Shown here one piece after another: positions 27,276 through 33,741 of a stretch of DNA of 40,539 bases (within the stretch, counting starts at the first letter, position 1; every line of letters starts with the position of its first letter). A program made the translations under genes and the position numbers. The notes below the pieces were generated by a model, which did not search any database, was not told the DNA's origin, and worked only from the letters and a program-made list of their open reading frames with translations. Origin of the DNA: Nocardioides sp. (GTDB taxonomy: Bacteria > Actinomycetota > Actinomycetes > Propionibacteriales > Nocardioidaceae); assembly GCA_025924815.1 (NCBI GenBank), contig JAICHQ010000020.1, positions 1-40,539 of the forward strand. Direction: 5' to 3'.

Positions 27276-28244
27276 CTACTGGTGTCCGGCGATCGCGTGG
27301 GGCACGTAGGGCTCGCCGAGCTCGGAGATCTCGTCCTCGCTCAGGACGAGGTCGACCGCGGCCACCGCGTCGGCGAGGTGACCCGGCCGGGTGATTCCGA
27401 CGATCGGTGAGGTCACCGCCGGCTGGGCCAGCAGCCAGGCCAGCGCCACCTGGGCAGGTGGCACGTGGCGACGCTCCGCGACGGCGAGCACCTTCGCAAC
27501 GACGTCACGGTCCTTGTCGAGGTAGAGGCTCCGGCCGAACTCGTCGGTCTCCGACCTGGCGGTCTCGGAGTCCCAGGGTCGCGTCAGCCGCCCGCGCGCG
27601 AGCGGGCTCCACGGGATGACGCCCACACCCTGGTCCTGGCAGAGCGGAAGCATCTCCCGCTCCTCCTCGCGGTAGATGAGGTTGTAGTGGTTCTGCATGG
27701 ACACGAACCGCGTCCAGCCGTGGCGGTCGGCCGTGTGCTGCATCGCGGCGAACTGCCAGGCATACATCGACGAAGCGCCCAGGTAGCGCGCCTTGCCGGC
27801 CCGCACCACGTCGTGGAGTGCCTCCATCGTCTCCTCGACGGGGACGGTCGGGTCGAAGCGGTGGATCTGGTAGAGGTCGACGTAGTCGGTGCCGAGGCGC
27901 GTCAGGCTCGCATCGATCTCGCGCAGGATGGCCCGGCGGGACAGGCCGGCACCGTTGGGCCCGGGCCGCATGCGGCCGTTCACCTTGGTCGCCAGCACGA
28001 CGTCCGCACGGTCGGCGTGCTTCCACAGCGAGCGGCCCGTGTACTCCTCGCTGGTGCCGGCGGAGTACACGTTGGCGGTGTCGAAGAAGTTGATCCCGGC
28101 GTCGAGGGCTGCCTTGATGGTCTCCTCCGCGAACGCCTCGTCCCTGACCCACGGACGCCCCTGACCGCCCTCGCCCCAGCTCATGCAGCCCACGGTGATC
28201 CTCGAGACCTGCAGACCGCTGTCGCCGAGCCTGGTGTACTTCAT
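27276..28244 (-). CDS. Aldo/keto reductase
   Basis: A 322-residue NADPH-dependent (beta/alpha)8 reductase with the catalytic tetrad visible: Asp in NFFDTANVYS, Tyr in the same strand, Lys in VVLATKVNG and His in LYQIHRFDP. NADP-binding residues sit near VGITRPGHL at the C-terminal end. The sequence resembles the YajO/YghZ-like AKR group. The start is ATG 28244 with a strong GGAGGAGGA upstream, so the Arg-rich upstream extension is not translated. The physiological carbonyl substrate is unknown. About 180 bp separate its stop from the beta-helix start; I see no gene there. Confidence 0.93.
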   Translation of the reverse strand: MKYTRLGDSGLQVSRITVGCMSWGEGGQGRPWVRDEAFAEETIKAALDAGINFFDTANVYSAGTSEEYTGRSLWKHADRADVVLATKVNGRMRPGPNGAGLSRRAILREIDASLTRLGTDYVDLYQIHRFDPTVPVEETMEALHDVVRAGKARYLGASSMYAWQFAAMQHTADRHGWTRFVSMQNHYNLIYREEEREMLPLCQDQGVGVIPWSPLARGRLTRPWDSETARSETDEFGRSLYLDKDRDVVAKVLAVAERRHVPPAQVALAWLLAQPAVTSPIVGITRPGHLADAVAAVDLVLSEDEISELGEPYVPHAIAGHQ

Positions 28245-28430
28245 GCGCTTCCTCCTCCGACTCCACCTCGTCCCCACCCTGTCACGCGGCGGGACGGCTC
28301 TCCGCGGCGGCCACAGCACATCGGACGGACGCGCGGGCGCTGTTGCGGACCAATGACCCGGATGGACTACGACGACGAGCCGGCGTCTCGCGAGAGGGAG
28401 GTCTCGAGCGAGGAGACCGGGGCTGGGACA

Positions 28431-28465
28431 CGTCACGCGTGCGTCGATACGACGCACGCGTGACG
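28431..28465. repeat. Perfect 16-bp inverted repeat in the regulator's upstream region
   Basis: CGTCACGCGTGCGTCG (28431-28446), a 3-nt ATA loop, and its exact complement (28450-28465). It lies in the 406-bp spacer between the divergent AKR and XRE genes, so it is not at any gene end. It could be an operator for a dimeric regulator or an insulating hairpin. I see no credible gene in 28245-28650. Confidence 0.85.
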
Positions 28466-28482
28466 CCTAGCCCCCCGGCCAA

Positions 28483-28521
28483 ACGTCGGGATCCTCTGCA
28501 CCAGGGCTCGGATCCCGACGT
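28483..28521. repeat. Second inverted repeat upstream of the XRE regulator
   Basis: ACGTCGGGATCC (28483-28494) and its perfect complement (28510-28521) flank a 15-nt loop. It follows the 16-bp palindrome by 17 bp. Two perfect inverted repeats in tandem within one divergent spacer suggest regulatory or structural use. Confidence 0.8.
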
Positions 28522-28575
28522 CGAAGAATCTAGTCTTTCGGGTGGCCCGGAGTAGTCCAAACGGGTCAGATCGGC

Positions 28576-28583
28576 CAAATTTG
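28576..28583 (+). promoter_or_regulatory. Shared CAAATTTG motif, regulator promoter
   Basis: The AT-rich palindrome CAAATTTG, in context CCAAATTTGCC, is centred about 71 bp before the XRE start. The same 11 bases occur about 68 bp before the convergent peptide gene, read toward it. This is a candidate binding site of the XRE-TPR protein. Confidence 0.55.
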
Positions 28584-28650
28584 CCTCCAAAGATCGGCGT
28601 CTTGTCAGATTTCTTGCCCAGATCGTCGATTGCTCGGCCACAATCGCGCT

Positions 28651-30009
28651 ATGGACGTCCTGGAGGCAGACCTCCTCAAGGAGATCGACCCGGCCGAGCT
28701 GGGCCAGCGGATCCGTGCTGCCCGCGTGGCGAAGGGTTGGAACCAGACCCAGTTGGCCGGCCAGGAGATCTCGGTCGGCTACGTGTCGCGCATCGAGTCC
28801 GGCCAGCGCCGGCCCAATGCTGCGACGCTCGAGACGCTGGCGGCGCGACTCGGCGTACCCACCGAGCACCTGCTCCGTGGTGTCACCGCGCGCGAGTACG
28901 ACGAGATCAAGCTGACCCTCGACTTCGCCGAGCTCTCGCTCGAGACCGGCCAGCACCTCGAGGCCGAGACCCAGGCCCGCCAGGCGGTCGACCGCGCCAC
29001 CCTGGCTTCCCAGGACGAGATGGCCTTCCGTGGCCACTACCTCATCGCGCGCGCGCTCGAGGGCCAGGGCAACATCGACGATGCGATCATCGAGCTCGAA
29101 GCCCTGGTCTACTCCAAGCGCGGCGGGCTGGTTCGCATCAAGGCAGCGATCGCGATGGTGCGGTGCCTGAAGAGCTCCGGAGACTTCACGCGCGCGATCG
29201 AGGTTGGCGAGCGCGTCATGGCATCCCTCGCCGGCTCGCACATCGACAGTTGCGACGAGGCCGTGCAGCTTGCAGTCACCGTGGCGTCTGCGTACTTCCT
29301 GCGCGGCGACTCCGGCCACGCCATTCGCATGTGCCGGAAGGCGATCGTCAACGCCGAGGCCCTGGAATCGTCCGTCGCCAGGGCGTCGGCCTACTGGAAC
29401 GCCAGTGCGTTCGAAGCACAGCGCGGGTCGGTCGCCAACGCGGTTCCTCTCGCCGAGCGTGCACTGGCGCTGCTCGCGGAGGGACAAGACACTCGCAACG
29501 TCGCCAGACTTCGCAACACCCTCGGTCGCATGCAACTCGAACTCGACCCGCCCGACGTCAACGAGGCGATGCGGCATCTCGAGCAGGCCGCCGAGGAGCT
29601 GGTCTGGTCCAGCGCCAGCCCCGGGGAGATCGCCTCCAATCGGCTGGGCATCGCGCGTGCTTACTACCTGGACGGCGATCTCTTGCAGGCCCGCGAAGCC
29701 TGCTCCGAGGTCATCGCGGCTCTCAACGGGGAAGATCCGATCCTGACTGCAGATGCTGAAGCGCTCAGTGGCCAGGTTGCCGCCGCTGGTGGCGATCTCG
29801 ATGGAGCCAGGCGCGCCTACCGTCGGGCGGTGTTCGTGCTCACCGGTATCGGTGCCGATCGTGACGCAGCACAACTCTGGTTCGAACTCGCCGACCTCTT
29901 CGAGGACGTCGGCGACATCGAGGCTTCACGCGACGCGTATCGCAGCGCGGCCGCGTCGTCGGGACTGAAGTCCCGGCCCAAGGTTCGAGCGGGAGTTCCT
30001 CAGTTGTAG
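28651..30009 (+). CDS. XRE-family regulator with TPR domain (RRNPP-like architecture)
   Basis: 452 residues. An N-terminal XRE helix-turn-helix (about 16-70: LGQRIRAARVAKGWNQTQLAGQEISVGYVSRIESGQRRP) is followed by ~370 residues of paired helices that read as TPR repeats (LETGQHLEAETQARQAVDRA, RGDSGHAIRMCRKAIVNAEAL, AAGGDLDGARRAYRRAVFVL). In PlcR/Rgg/NprR-type receptors this layout binds short exported and re-imported peptides. ATG 28651 follows CACAAT by 6 nt. Third codon positions look less GC-biased than in neighbours. Its stop is 7 nt from the end of a convergent gene for a tiny secreted peptide. That partner makes a signalling role plausible but unproven; other ligands or protein partners are possible. 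Confidence 0.85.
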   Translation: MDVLEADLLKEIDPAELGQRIRAARVAKGWNQTQLAGQEISVGYVSRIESGQRRPNAATLETLAARLGVPTEHLLRGVTAREYDEIKLTLDFAELSLETGQHLEAETQARQAVDRATLASQDEMAFRGHYLIARALEGQGNIDDAIIELEALVYSKRGGLVRIKAAIAMVRCLKSSGDFTRAIEVGERVMASLAGSHIDSCDEAVQLAVTVASAYFLRGDSGHAIRMCRKAIVNAEALESSVARASAYWNASAFEAQRGSVANAVPLAERALALLAEGQDTRNVARLRNTLGRMQLELDPPDVNEAMRHLEQAAEELVWSSASPGEIASNRLGIARAYYLDGDLLQAREACSEVIAALNGEDPILTADAEALSGQVAAAGGDLDGARRAYRRAVFVLTGIGADRDAAQLWFELADLFEDVGDIEASRDAYRSAAASSGLKSRPKVRAGVPQL

Positions 30010-30024
30010 CTGCTGATCAGCAGC
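30009..30024. terminator. Palindrome spanning both convergent stops
   Basis: GCTGCTGATCAGCAGC is a perfect 16-bp palindrome. It overlaps the last base of the regulator's TAG and the peptide's two Cys codons and TGA. It may fold in either transcript and act as a compact bidirectional terminator or tie the two mRNAs together. Confidence 0.6.
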
Positions 30025-30160
30025 AGTGGTCGTACGACGCCATCTTCGCAGGTGACCTGCCGGCGTCGGCGCCGGTCGCGGGCGAAACCGCGATGATGCC
30101 CAGCGCAGCGACCATCGAGAAGGCCAGTGCCGCGAACTTGGTCTTGGTGTGACGTGCCAT
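30017..30160 (-). CDS. Small secreted peptide precursor ending in Cys-Cys (putative signal peptide pheromone)
   Basis: A 47-residue frame with a textbook Sec signal: basic MARHTKTK, hydrophobic core about residues 9-25 and an A-D-A signal peptidase site (31-33). The predicted mature peptide is 14 residues, GRSPAKMASYDHCC, ending in vicinal cysteines. ATG 30160 is preceded by GGGAG at 9 nt. The gene is tail to tail with an XRE-TPR regulator, and both promoters carry CCAAATTTGCC. Size, export signal and neighbour match RRNPP-type pro-peptides. Alternatives are a small bacteriocin-like or metal-binding peptide. No similar peptide is known to me by name. Confidence 0.65.
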   Translation of the reverse strand: MARHTKTKFAALAFSMVAALGIIAVSPATGADAGRSPAKMASYDHCC

Positions 30161-30224
30161 GTCAGTGATCTCCCTGTGGTGGTGCCGGTCCCCGAGCTCC
30201 GGGAGAAGCATGCTGCTGCTCTGG

Positions 30225-30232
30225 CAAATTTG
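30225..30232 (-). promoter_or_regulatory. Shared CAAATTTG motif, peptide promoter
   Basis: The second copy of CCAAATTTGCC, read on the minus strand, is centred about 68 bp upstream of the peptide ATG. A TTGTCA (30240-30245, minus strand) lies just upstream and could be a -35 box; the -10 is unclear. Confidence 0.55.
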
Positions 30233-30390
30233 GAAGTCTTGACAAGCACCCACGTGCCGTGTGTGGCTGCTGTGACGACCCCGCCGGAGCTGCTCATAAT
30301 CCCTGACCAGCGCGGTGAGCGTGAAATCGAATCGGTTAGGTAAAATGCCGGGGAATTCGCTGAAACTGCCGCACCGACAAGCGCGACGTG

Positions 30391-30396
30391 TAAACT
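30391..30396 (+). promoter_or_regulatory. Probable -10 box of the 6C RNA
   Basis: TAAACT fits TANNNT and ends about 7 bp before the predicted RNA 5' end near 30403. No good -35 is seen at the usual distance. Confidence 0.5.
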
Positions 30397-30402
30397 TGAG
30401 TC

Positions 30403-30578
30403 AACATCAGATGGCAACCCCCCCGCCATCGGATGCCACTCATCGGATGGCAACCCCCCAGCCATCAGGTGGAAAGCTCGCAGGCGCCAGCCCCCCAGGC
30501 CGAATGCGAGACCGCGACTGGTTCTCTTCCAATCGCGACCGGCCCCCCGCATCCGTGCGGGGGGTCCTTACATTTCCC
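30403..30578 (+). ncRNA. 6C small RNA
   Basis: Two tandem stem-loops each expose a run of at least six cytosines, the defining feature of the actinobacterial 6C RNA. Hairpin 1: CATCaGATGGC (30405-30415), loop AACCCCCCC, then GCCATCgGATG. Hairpin 2: the same stem starting 30441, loop AACCCCCCA, with one G-U wobble in the lower stem. A third hairpin (30513-30537) and a strong terminator follow. From work in M. tuberculosis (B11), the C-rich loops pair with G-rich ribosome binding sites. The 5' and 3' ends are estimates. The RNA is divergent from the peptide gene. Confidence 0.85.
30541..30566 (+). terminator. Intrinsic terminator of the 6C RNA
   Basis: CCCCCCGCA-TCCG-TGCGGGGGG, a 9-bp GC stem extendable by two pairs, is followed by a T-rich stretch (CCTTACATTTCCC, then CCTTTTAGCTTTT). 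The T-rich side lies on the plus strand, matching the orientation of the 6C RNA. Confidence 0.8.
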
Positions 30579-30617
30579 GTCCTTTTAGCTTTTGACAAGA
30601 GGCGCGGATAAAACTCG

Positions 30618-30786
30618 GCATTTACGCTCCGGGGCCCCGCTCGGAGCTGGACTAGACCAGTTGCCCACGTCTGGGCCGTTCGTCCGCGGCACCGACCGCC
30701 CTTGGGCCCTCCTCTGTCCGCGAAAGCCCTGGTGCCCGGGGGGCCGATGTACCCTGCTGGTCTGGCCCACCAAGACCATTTTTGTC
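30618..30786 (+). ncRNA. Possible second structured RNA (unclassified, perhaps 6S-like)
   Basis: No convincing frame occupies 30580-30873. On the plus strand a GATAAA box (30607-30612) lies upstream and TGGTCT-GG-CCCA-CC-A-AGACCA followed by TTTTT (about 30758-30782) is a classic terminator. Between them, GCTCCG/CGGAGC, CCCA/TGGG and the long-range GGCACC/GGTGCC pair could build a rod. TGGACTAGAC (30648-30657) is also perfectly complementary to 30784-30793, just past the T-run. The adjacent 6C RNA suggests a small-RNA locus. I cannot place it in a family, and the strand is not certain. Confidence 0.35.
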
Positions 30787-30873
30787 TAGTCCATCTGCAC
30801 TAGGCGCCGCGCATCGACCCTCACAGGCCTGGCGCCCCTCGACGTCACCGGCCCGTGTGGCAGGCTCGCGGGC

Positions 30874-31116
30874 ATGCTCGACGAGTCCGCGAAGCGCATC
30901 CTCGACCTCGAGGGCGGCTGGTGGCGGCACGCCTCCACCAAGGAGTCCGCGATCCGCGAGCTTTCGGGCGAGGAGCCCACGGCGTACTACCGGCGGCTCG
31001 GCGAGCTGATCGACGACCCGTCGGCGCTGGCCCACGCCCCCGTGCTGGTACGCCGCTTGCGCCGCCAGCGGGCGGGTCGCCTCGACTCACGCTCCGGACG
31101 CCGGCTCGCCGGCTGA
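30874..31116 (+). CDS. DUF3263 domain protein
   Basis: An 80-residue protein matching the DUF3263 pattern: ILDLEGGWWRHASTKESAIRELSGEEPTAYYRRLGELIDDPSALAHAPVLVRRLRRQRAGR. It has a conserved tryptophan pair, a central helical hairpin and an Arg-rich C-terminus, so a small nucleic-acid-binding role is conceivable. The function is unknown. A CAGGCT hexamer ends 7 nt before the ATG and there is no Shine-Dalgarno. It lies between the structured RNA region and the RclA-like gene on the same strand. Confidence 0.85.
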   Translation: MLDESAKRILDLEGGWWRHASTKESAIRELSGEEPTAYYRRLGELIDDPSALAHAPVLVRRLRRQRAGRLDSRSGRRLAG

Positions 31117-31172
31117 CCACGCCCCGGGCTCGCCCGAGAAGCCCGGCACGGTGGCGGCGTACGGTCGAATCC

Positions 31173-32564
31173 ATGACGCACCGAGCCGAGGTCAACGAGC
31201 TCAGCGTGGACGTGGCGGTGATCGGCTGGGGCAAGGCCGGCAAGACCCTGGCAGGAGCGTTGGGCCGCGCCGGCCGGAGGGTGGCGCTGGTCGAGCGGTC
31301 GCCGCAGATGTACGGCGGCACCTGCATCAACGTCGCGTGCGTACCGACCAAGGCACTGGTGCACCGGTCGTCCATGCGGCGGAAGGACGACGACCCCCAG
31401 ACGTGGTTCACGGCGTCGGTGGAGGAGCGGGACGCGCTGATCGGCAAGCTCAACGCCAAGAACCACGCGATGCTCGACGTCGTAGACACGGTCACGCTGA
31501 TCGACGGGGCAGCCCGGTTCGTCGGGCCGCACGAGGTCGAGGTGAGCGCAGGGGCGGACCGTCTTCGGGTCACCGCGGAGACCATCGTGATCAACACCGG
31601 AACCGAGCCGGCCCACCTCGAGGTGCCCGGCGCGGACCGCGACCACGTCCACGACTCGACGACGCTTCAGCACGTCGATCCCCTGCCGAAGCGGTTGGTG
31701 ATCGTCGGCGCGGGCTACGTGGGCCTGGAGTTCGCCGGCATGTTCGCCGGCTTCGGCTCGCAGGTCACGGTGCTCGACCGCAACGAGCGCTTCATGGCGC
31801 GCGAGGACGACGACGTCGCGGACGGCGTCCGGGCCCTGCTCGAGGAGCGCGGGGTGAGACTGGTCCTGGGTGCGGGCGTCGAGCAGATCACCGAGGACCA
31901 GGTGATCGCGTCGGGCGAGGCGTACGACGCCGACGCGGTCCTCGTCGCCACCGGGCGCACTCCGGTGACGCGCGACCTCGGTCTGGACGCAGCCGGTGTC
32001 GAGACGGACGACCGGGGATATGTCCGGGTCGACGAGCACCTGCGCACCACCGTCCCGGGCGTCTTCGCGGTCGGCGACGTCAACGGCGGGCCCCAGTTCA
32101 CCTACGTCTCGCTCGACGACCACCGGATCGTGCTCGACCAGCTGACCGGCGACGGCTCGCGCACGACGGCGGACCGCGTCGCCGTCCCGATGACGACGTT
32201 CCTCACTCCTCCGCTCTCGCGGGTCGGCCTGGACGAGACGCGGGCGCGCGAGCGAGGCGGCCCGGTGCTCGTGGCCACCAAGGCGGTCGCCGACATCGCG
32301 GCGATGCCGAGGCCGAAGCTGCTCGGCGAGACCCACGGCCTGATCAAGGTGATCGTCGACGGAGAGACCGACCTGGTGCTCGGGGCCACCGTCTGGTGCA
32401 CCGACTCCCAAGAGGTGATCAACCTGGTCGCGCTCGCCATGCGCGCCGGCGTCACGGCGGGTCGGCTGCGCGACGGGGTCTGGACCCACCCGTCGAGCAC
32501 CGAGGCGCTCAACGAGGTGCTGGGCGGTCTGGTGCCGCTCGGTGAGGCACGCCCTCGACGCTGA
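31173..32564 (+). CDS. Pyridine nucleotide-disulfide oxidoreductase, RclA/mercuric-reductase-like
   Basis: A 463-residue FAD/NAD(P)H flavoprotein. It has an N-terminal FAD motif (VAVIGWGKAGKTLAGAL), the redox-active disulfide in YGGTCINVACVPTKALVH (C-x4-C), the NAD(P)-binding GAGYVGLEFAGMFAGFG, FAVGDVNGG and a C-terminal dimerisation domain ending in WTHPSSTEALNEVL. The CINxxCxPTK form and the tail resemble RclA, a copper-linked reductase used against reactive chlorine, more than lipoamide dehydrogenase. Substrate and metal use are not shown. TACGGT ends 7 nt before ATG 31173, a likely leaderless start. Confidence 0.9.
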   Translation: MTHRAEVNELSVDVAVIGWGKAGKTLAGALGRAGRRVALVERSPQMYGGTCINVACVPTKALVHRSSMRRKDDDPQTWFTASVEERDALIGKLNAKNHAMLDVVDTVTLIDGAARFVGPHEVEVSAGADRLRVTAETIVINTGTEPAHLEVPGADRDHVHDSTTLQHVDPLPKRLVIVGAGYVGLEFAGMFAGFGSQVTVLDRNERFMAREDDDVADGVRALLEERGVRLVLGAGVEQITEDQVIASGEAYDADAVLVATGRTPVTRDLGLDAAGVETDDRGYVRVDEHLRTTVPGVFAVGDVNGGPQFTYVSLDDHRIVLDQLTGDGSRTTADRVAVPMTTFLTPPLSRVGLDETRARERGGPVLVATKAVADIAAMPRPKLLGETHGLIKVIVDGETDLVLGATVWCTDSQEVINLVALAMRAGVTAGRLRDGVWTHPSSTEALNEVLGGLVPLGEARPRR

Positions 32565-32674
32565 GGCGAGAAGGGTCACCGACGCGTGCGTCTACCGGCC
32601 GATGCGATCGACGTCGTCTCACCCATGAGGTCGACGGGAGCTATAGCAAACACCGTGTACCGCGTTGCGATGGG

Positions 32675-32747
32675 TGGAGCTGAGGGGACTCGAACCCCTG
32701 ACCCTCTCATTGCGAACGAGATGCGCTACCAGCTGCGCCACAGCCCC
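32675..32747 (-). tRNA. tRNA-Ala (anticodon CGC)
   Basis: The full cloverleaf folds: acceptor GGGGCTG/CAGCTCC with the alanine identity pair G3-U70, D-arm GCGC AGCTGGTA GCGC, anticodon stem TCTCG/TGAGA with loop TTCGCAA (anticodon CGC) and T-arm AGGGG TTCGAGT CCCCT. The discriminator is A73. The 3' CCA is not encoded (the bases after A73 are CCC), so it is added after transcription. Confidence 0.96.
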
Positions 32748-32812
32748 GGTGCGTCGCCTGGTCGGTCACCATGAGTGACGCGACCGGCACGGCGACGCGA
32801 GGCAGAAGGCTA

Positions 32813-32829
32813 GCACCGGAGGCCGGTGC
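32813..32829 (-). terminator. Hairpin downstream of sepX/glpR
   Basis: GCACCGG-AGG-CCGGTGC (7-bp stem, 3-nt loop) lies 43 bp after the sepX-like stop. On the minus strand it is directly followed by TAGCCT, a candidate -10 for the tRNA, so it may separate the two units. There is no T-run. Confidence 0.5.
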
Positions 32830-32871
32830 GGCCAGAATCGACCCGACGACCACCGGGATCGGCCCGAGCGG

Positions 32872-33660
32872 TCAGGAGCCGACGGCCTCGCCCTCGGCGT
32901 CGTCCTTGCGGGACACCCGACGACGGACCCGCTCGACAGCCTCCGCCGCGTCGGCCTCACGGGCCAGCGCAGCGTCGGCCTCGGTGCGGCCGGACGTCCA
33001 GACGCCCGTAGCGTCGAGGTCGATCGTGCGCACCGTGCGGCGCGCCGGCGGCTTCGAGACGTACGTCGGCAGCGTCACCGGGACCGGGTCCCACAGCTTC
33101 GGGTCTCGGGGAGTCGCAGCCGCCGTCTGCTCGGTCGCGTCCGGCGGAGCCTCCGCGGTGGCCTCGAGATCATCGTCGGCGTCCTCGCCGAGGACCGGCG
33201 CCCACGCCCGCTCCTTGCGGACCATCAGCCGGCAGGCCACCAGCCAGGCCGCGAGCAGGGCGGCCGGGATCGCGGCGTACGGCCAGGCGAGGCGACCGAG
33301 CGCCCCGGCGGTGACCACGCCCACCAGCGCGAGCAGCAGCAGGCACAGCACCCGCCGACGGCGTCGCCTGGCCCTGTGCGTCGCGCCCCGCTGGGCGGCG
33401 TACTGCTCGTCGGCGGTCGGGATCGCGGCCGACGGCTTGGTGGTGGCGACGGCACCGGCGGCGGCGCTGGACGGCGTGACGACGAGGCGGGCCTTCCGGG
33501 CGCTGACCGGCTCACGCCGGGCGAGCACCCGCATGCTGTGGGAGAACCGGTCGATCGAGCGACCTCGGACGACGTCGTCGTGGTGGCGAAGCGCCTTGGG
33601 GATCAGATAGGCGGCCCAGGCCACGGCCAGGGCCACGAAGATAGGTCCGCTCAGGTCCAC
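32872..33660 (-). CDS. SepX/GLPR-like divisome membrane protein
   Basis: A 262-residue protein with one N-terminal span (about residues 5-22), a basic loop, two closely spaced spans (about 102-147) after a run of eight arginine/alanine residues, and a long acidic then Arg-rich cytoplasmic tail. Topology and location match SepX of Streptomyces and GLPR of Corynebacterium, which bind the MoeA-like protein GLP and couple it to FtsZ-dependent division. A MoeA/GLP gene lies 1.7 kb upstream in the same direction. GTG 33660 lies 6 nt after TAGGGT, so it has its own leaderless-type promoter. Assignment is by topology and synteny. Confidence 0.75.
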   Translation of the reverse strand: MDLSGPIFVALAVAWAAYLIPKALRHHDDVVRGRSIDRFSHSMRVLARREPVSARKARLVVTPSSAAAGAVATTKPSAAIPTADEQYAAQRGATHRARRRRRRVLCLLLLALVGVVTAGALGRLAWPYAAIPAALLAAWLVACRLMVRKERAWAPVLGEDADDDLEATAEAPPDATEQTAAATPRDPKLWDPVPVTLPTYVSKPPARRTVRTIDLDATGVWTSGRTEADAALAREADAAEAVERVRRRVSRKDDAEGEAVGS

Positions 33661-33741
33661 GAGCCGACCCTAGGTTCGGCGGCACAGACGCCCGGGGATG
33701 TCAACAGGTGTGTCGCGAAATGACTCCTGTGACTGGTGTGG

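Noticed and set aside
28343..28555. 70-codon frame between the AKR and XRE genes
   Set aside because: It runs through both perfect inverted repeats, has no start signal and no protein-like composition.
30405..30476. Tandem 36-bp repeat that could pass for a two-repeat CRISPR array
   Set aside because: Each unit is itself a hairpin with a C-run loop, there are only two copies with no spacer between them, and a terminator follows. It fits 6C RNA.
30315..30611. 98-codon frame on the plus strand across the 6C RNA
   Set aside because: It lies over the hairpins and C-runs, has no ribosome site and encodes a low-complexity Arg/Pro-rich product.
30648..30793. Miniature inverted-repeat transposable element
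   Set aside because: The 10-bp ends match perfectly, but no target-site duplication is visible and a proper terminator lies inside. Kept only as an alternative to an RNA gene.
30600..30800. SRP RNA, tmRNA or RNase P RNA
   Set aside because: No GGAAG-type SRP loop, no tRNA-like ends or tag frame, and no RNase P core motifs; length and pairing do not match.
32586..32774. 62-codon frame overlapping the tRNA-Ala gene
   Set aside because: It crosses a complete tRNA on the other strand; the translation has no family features.
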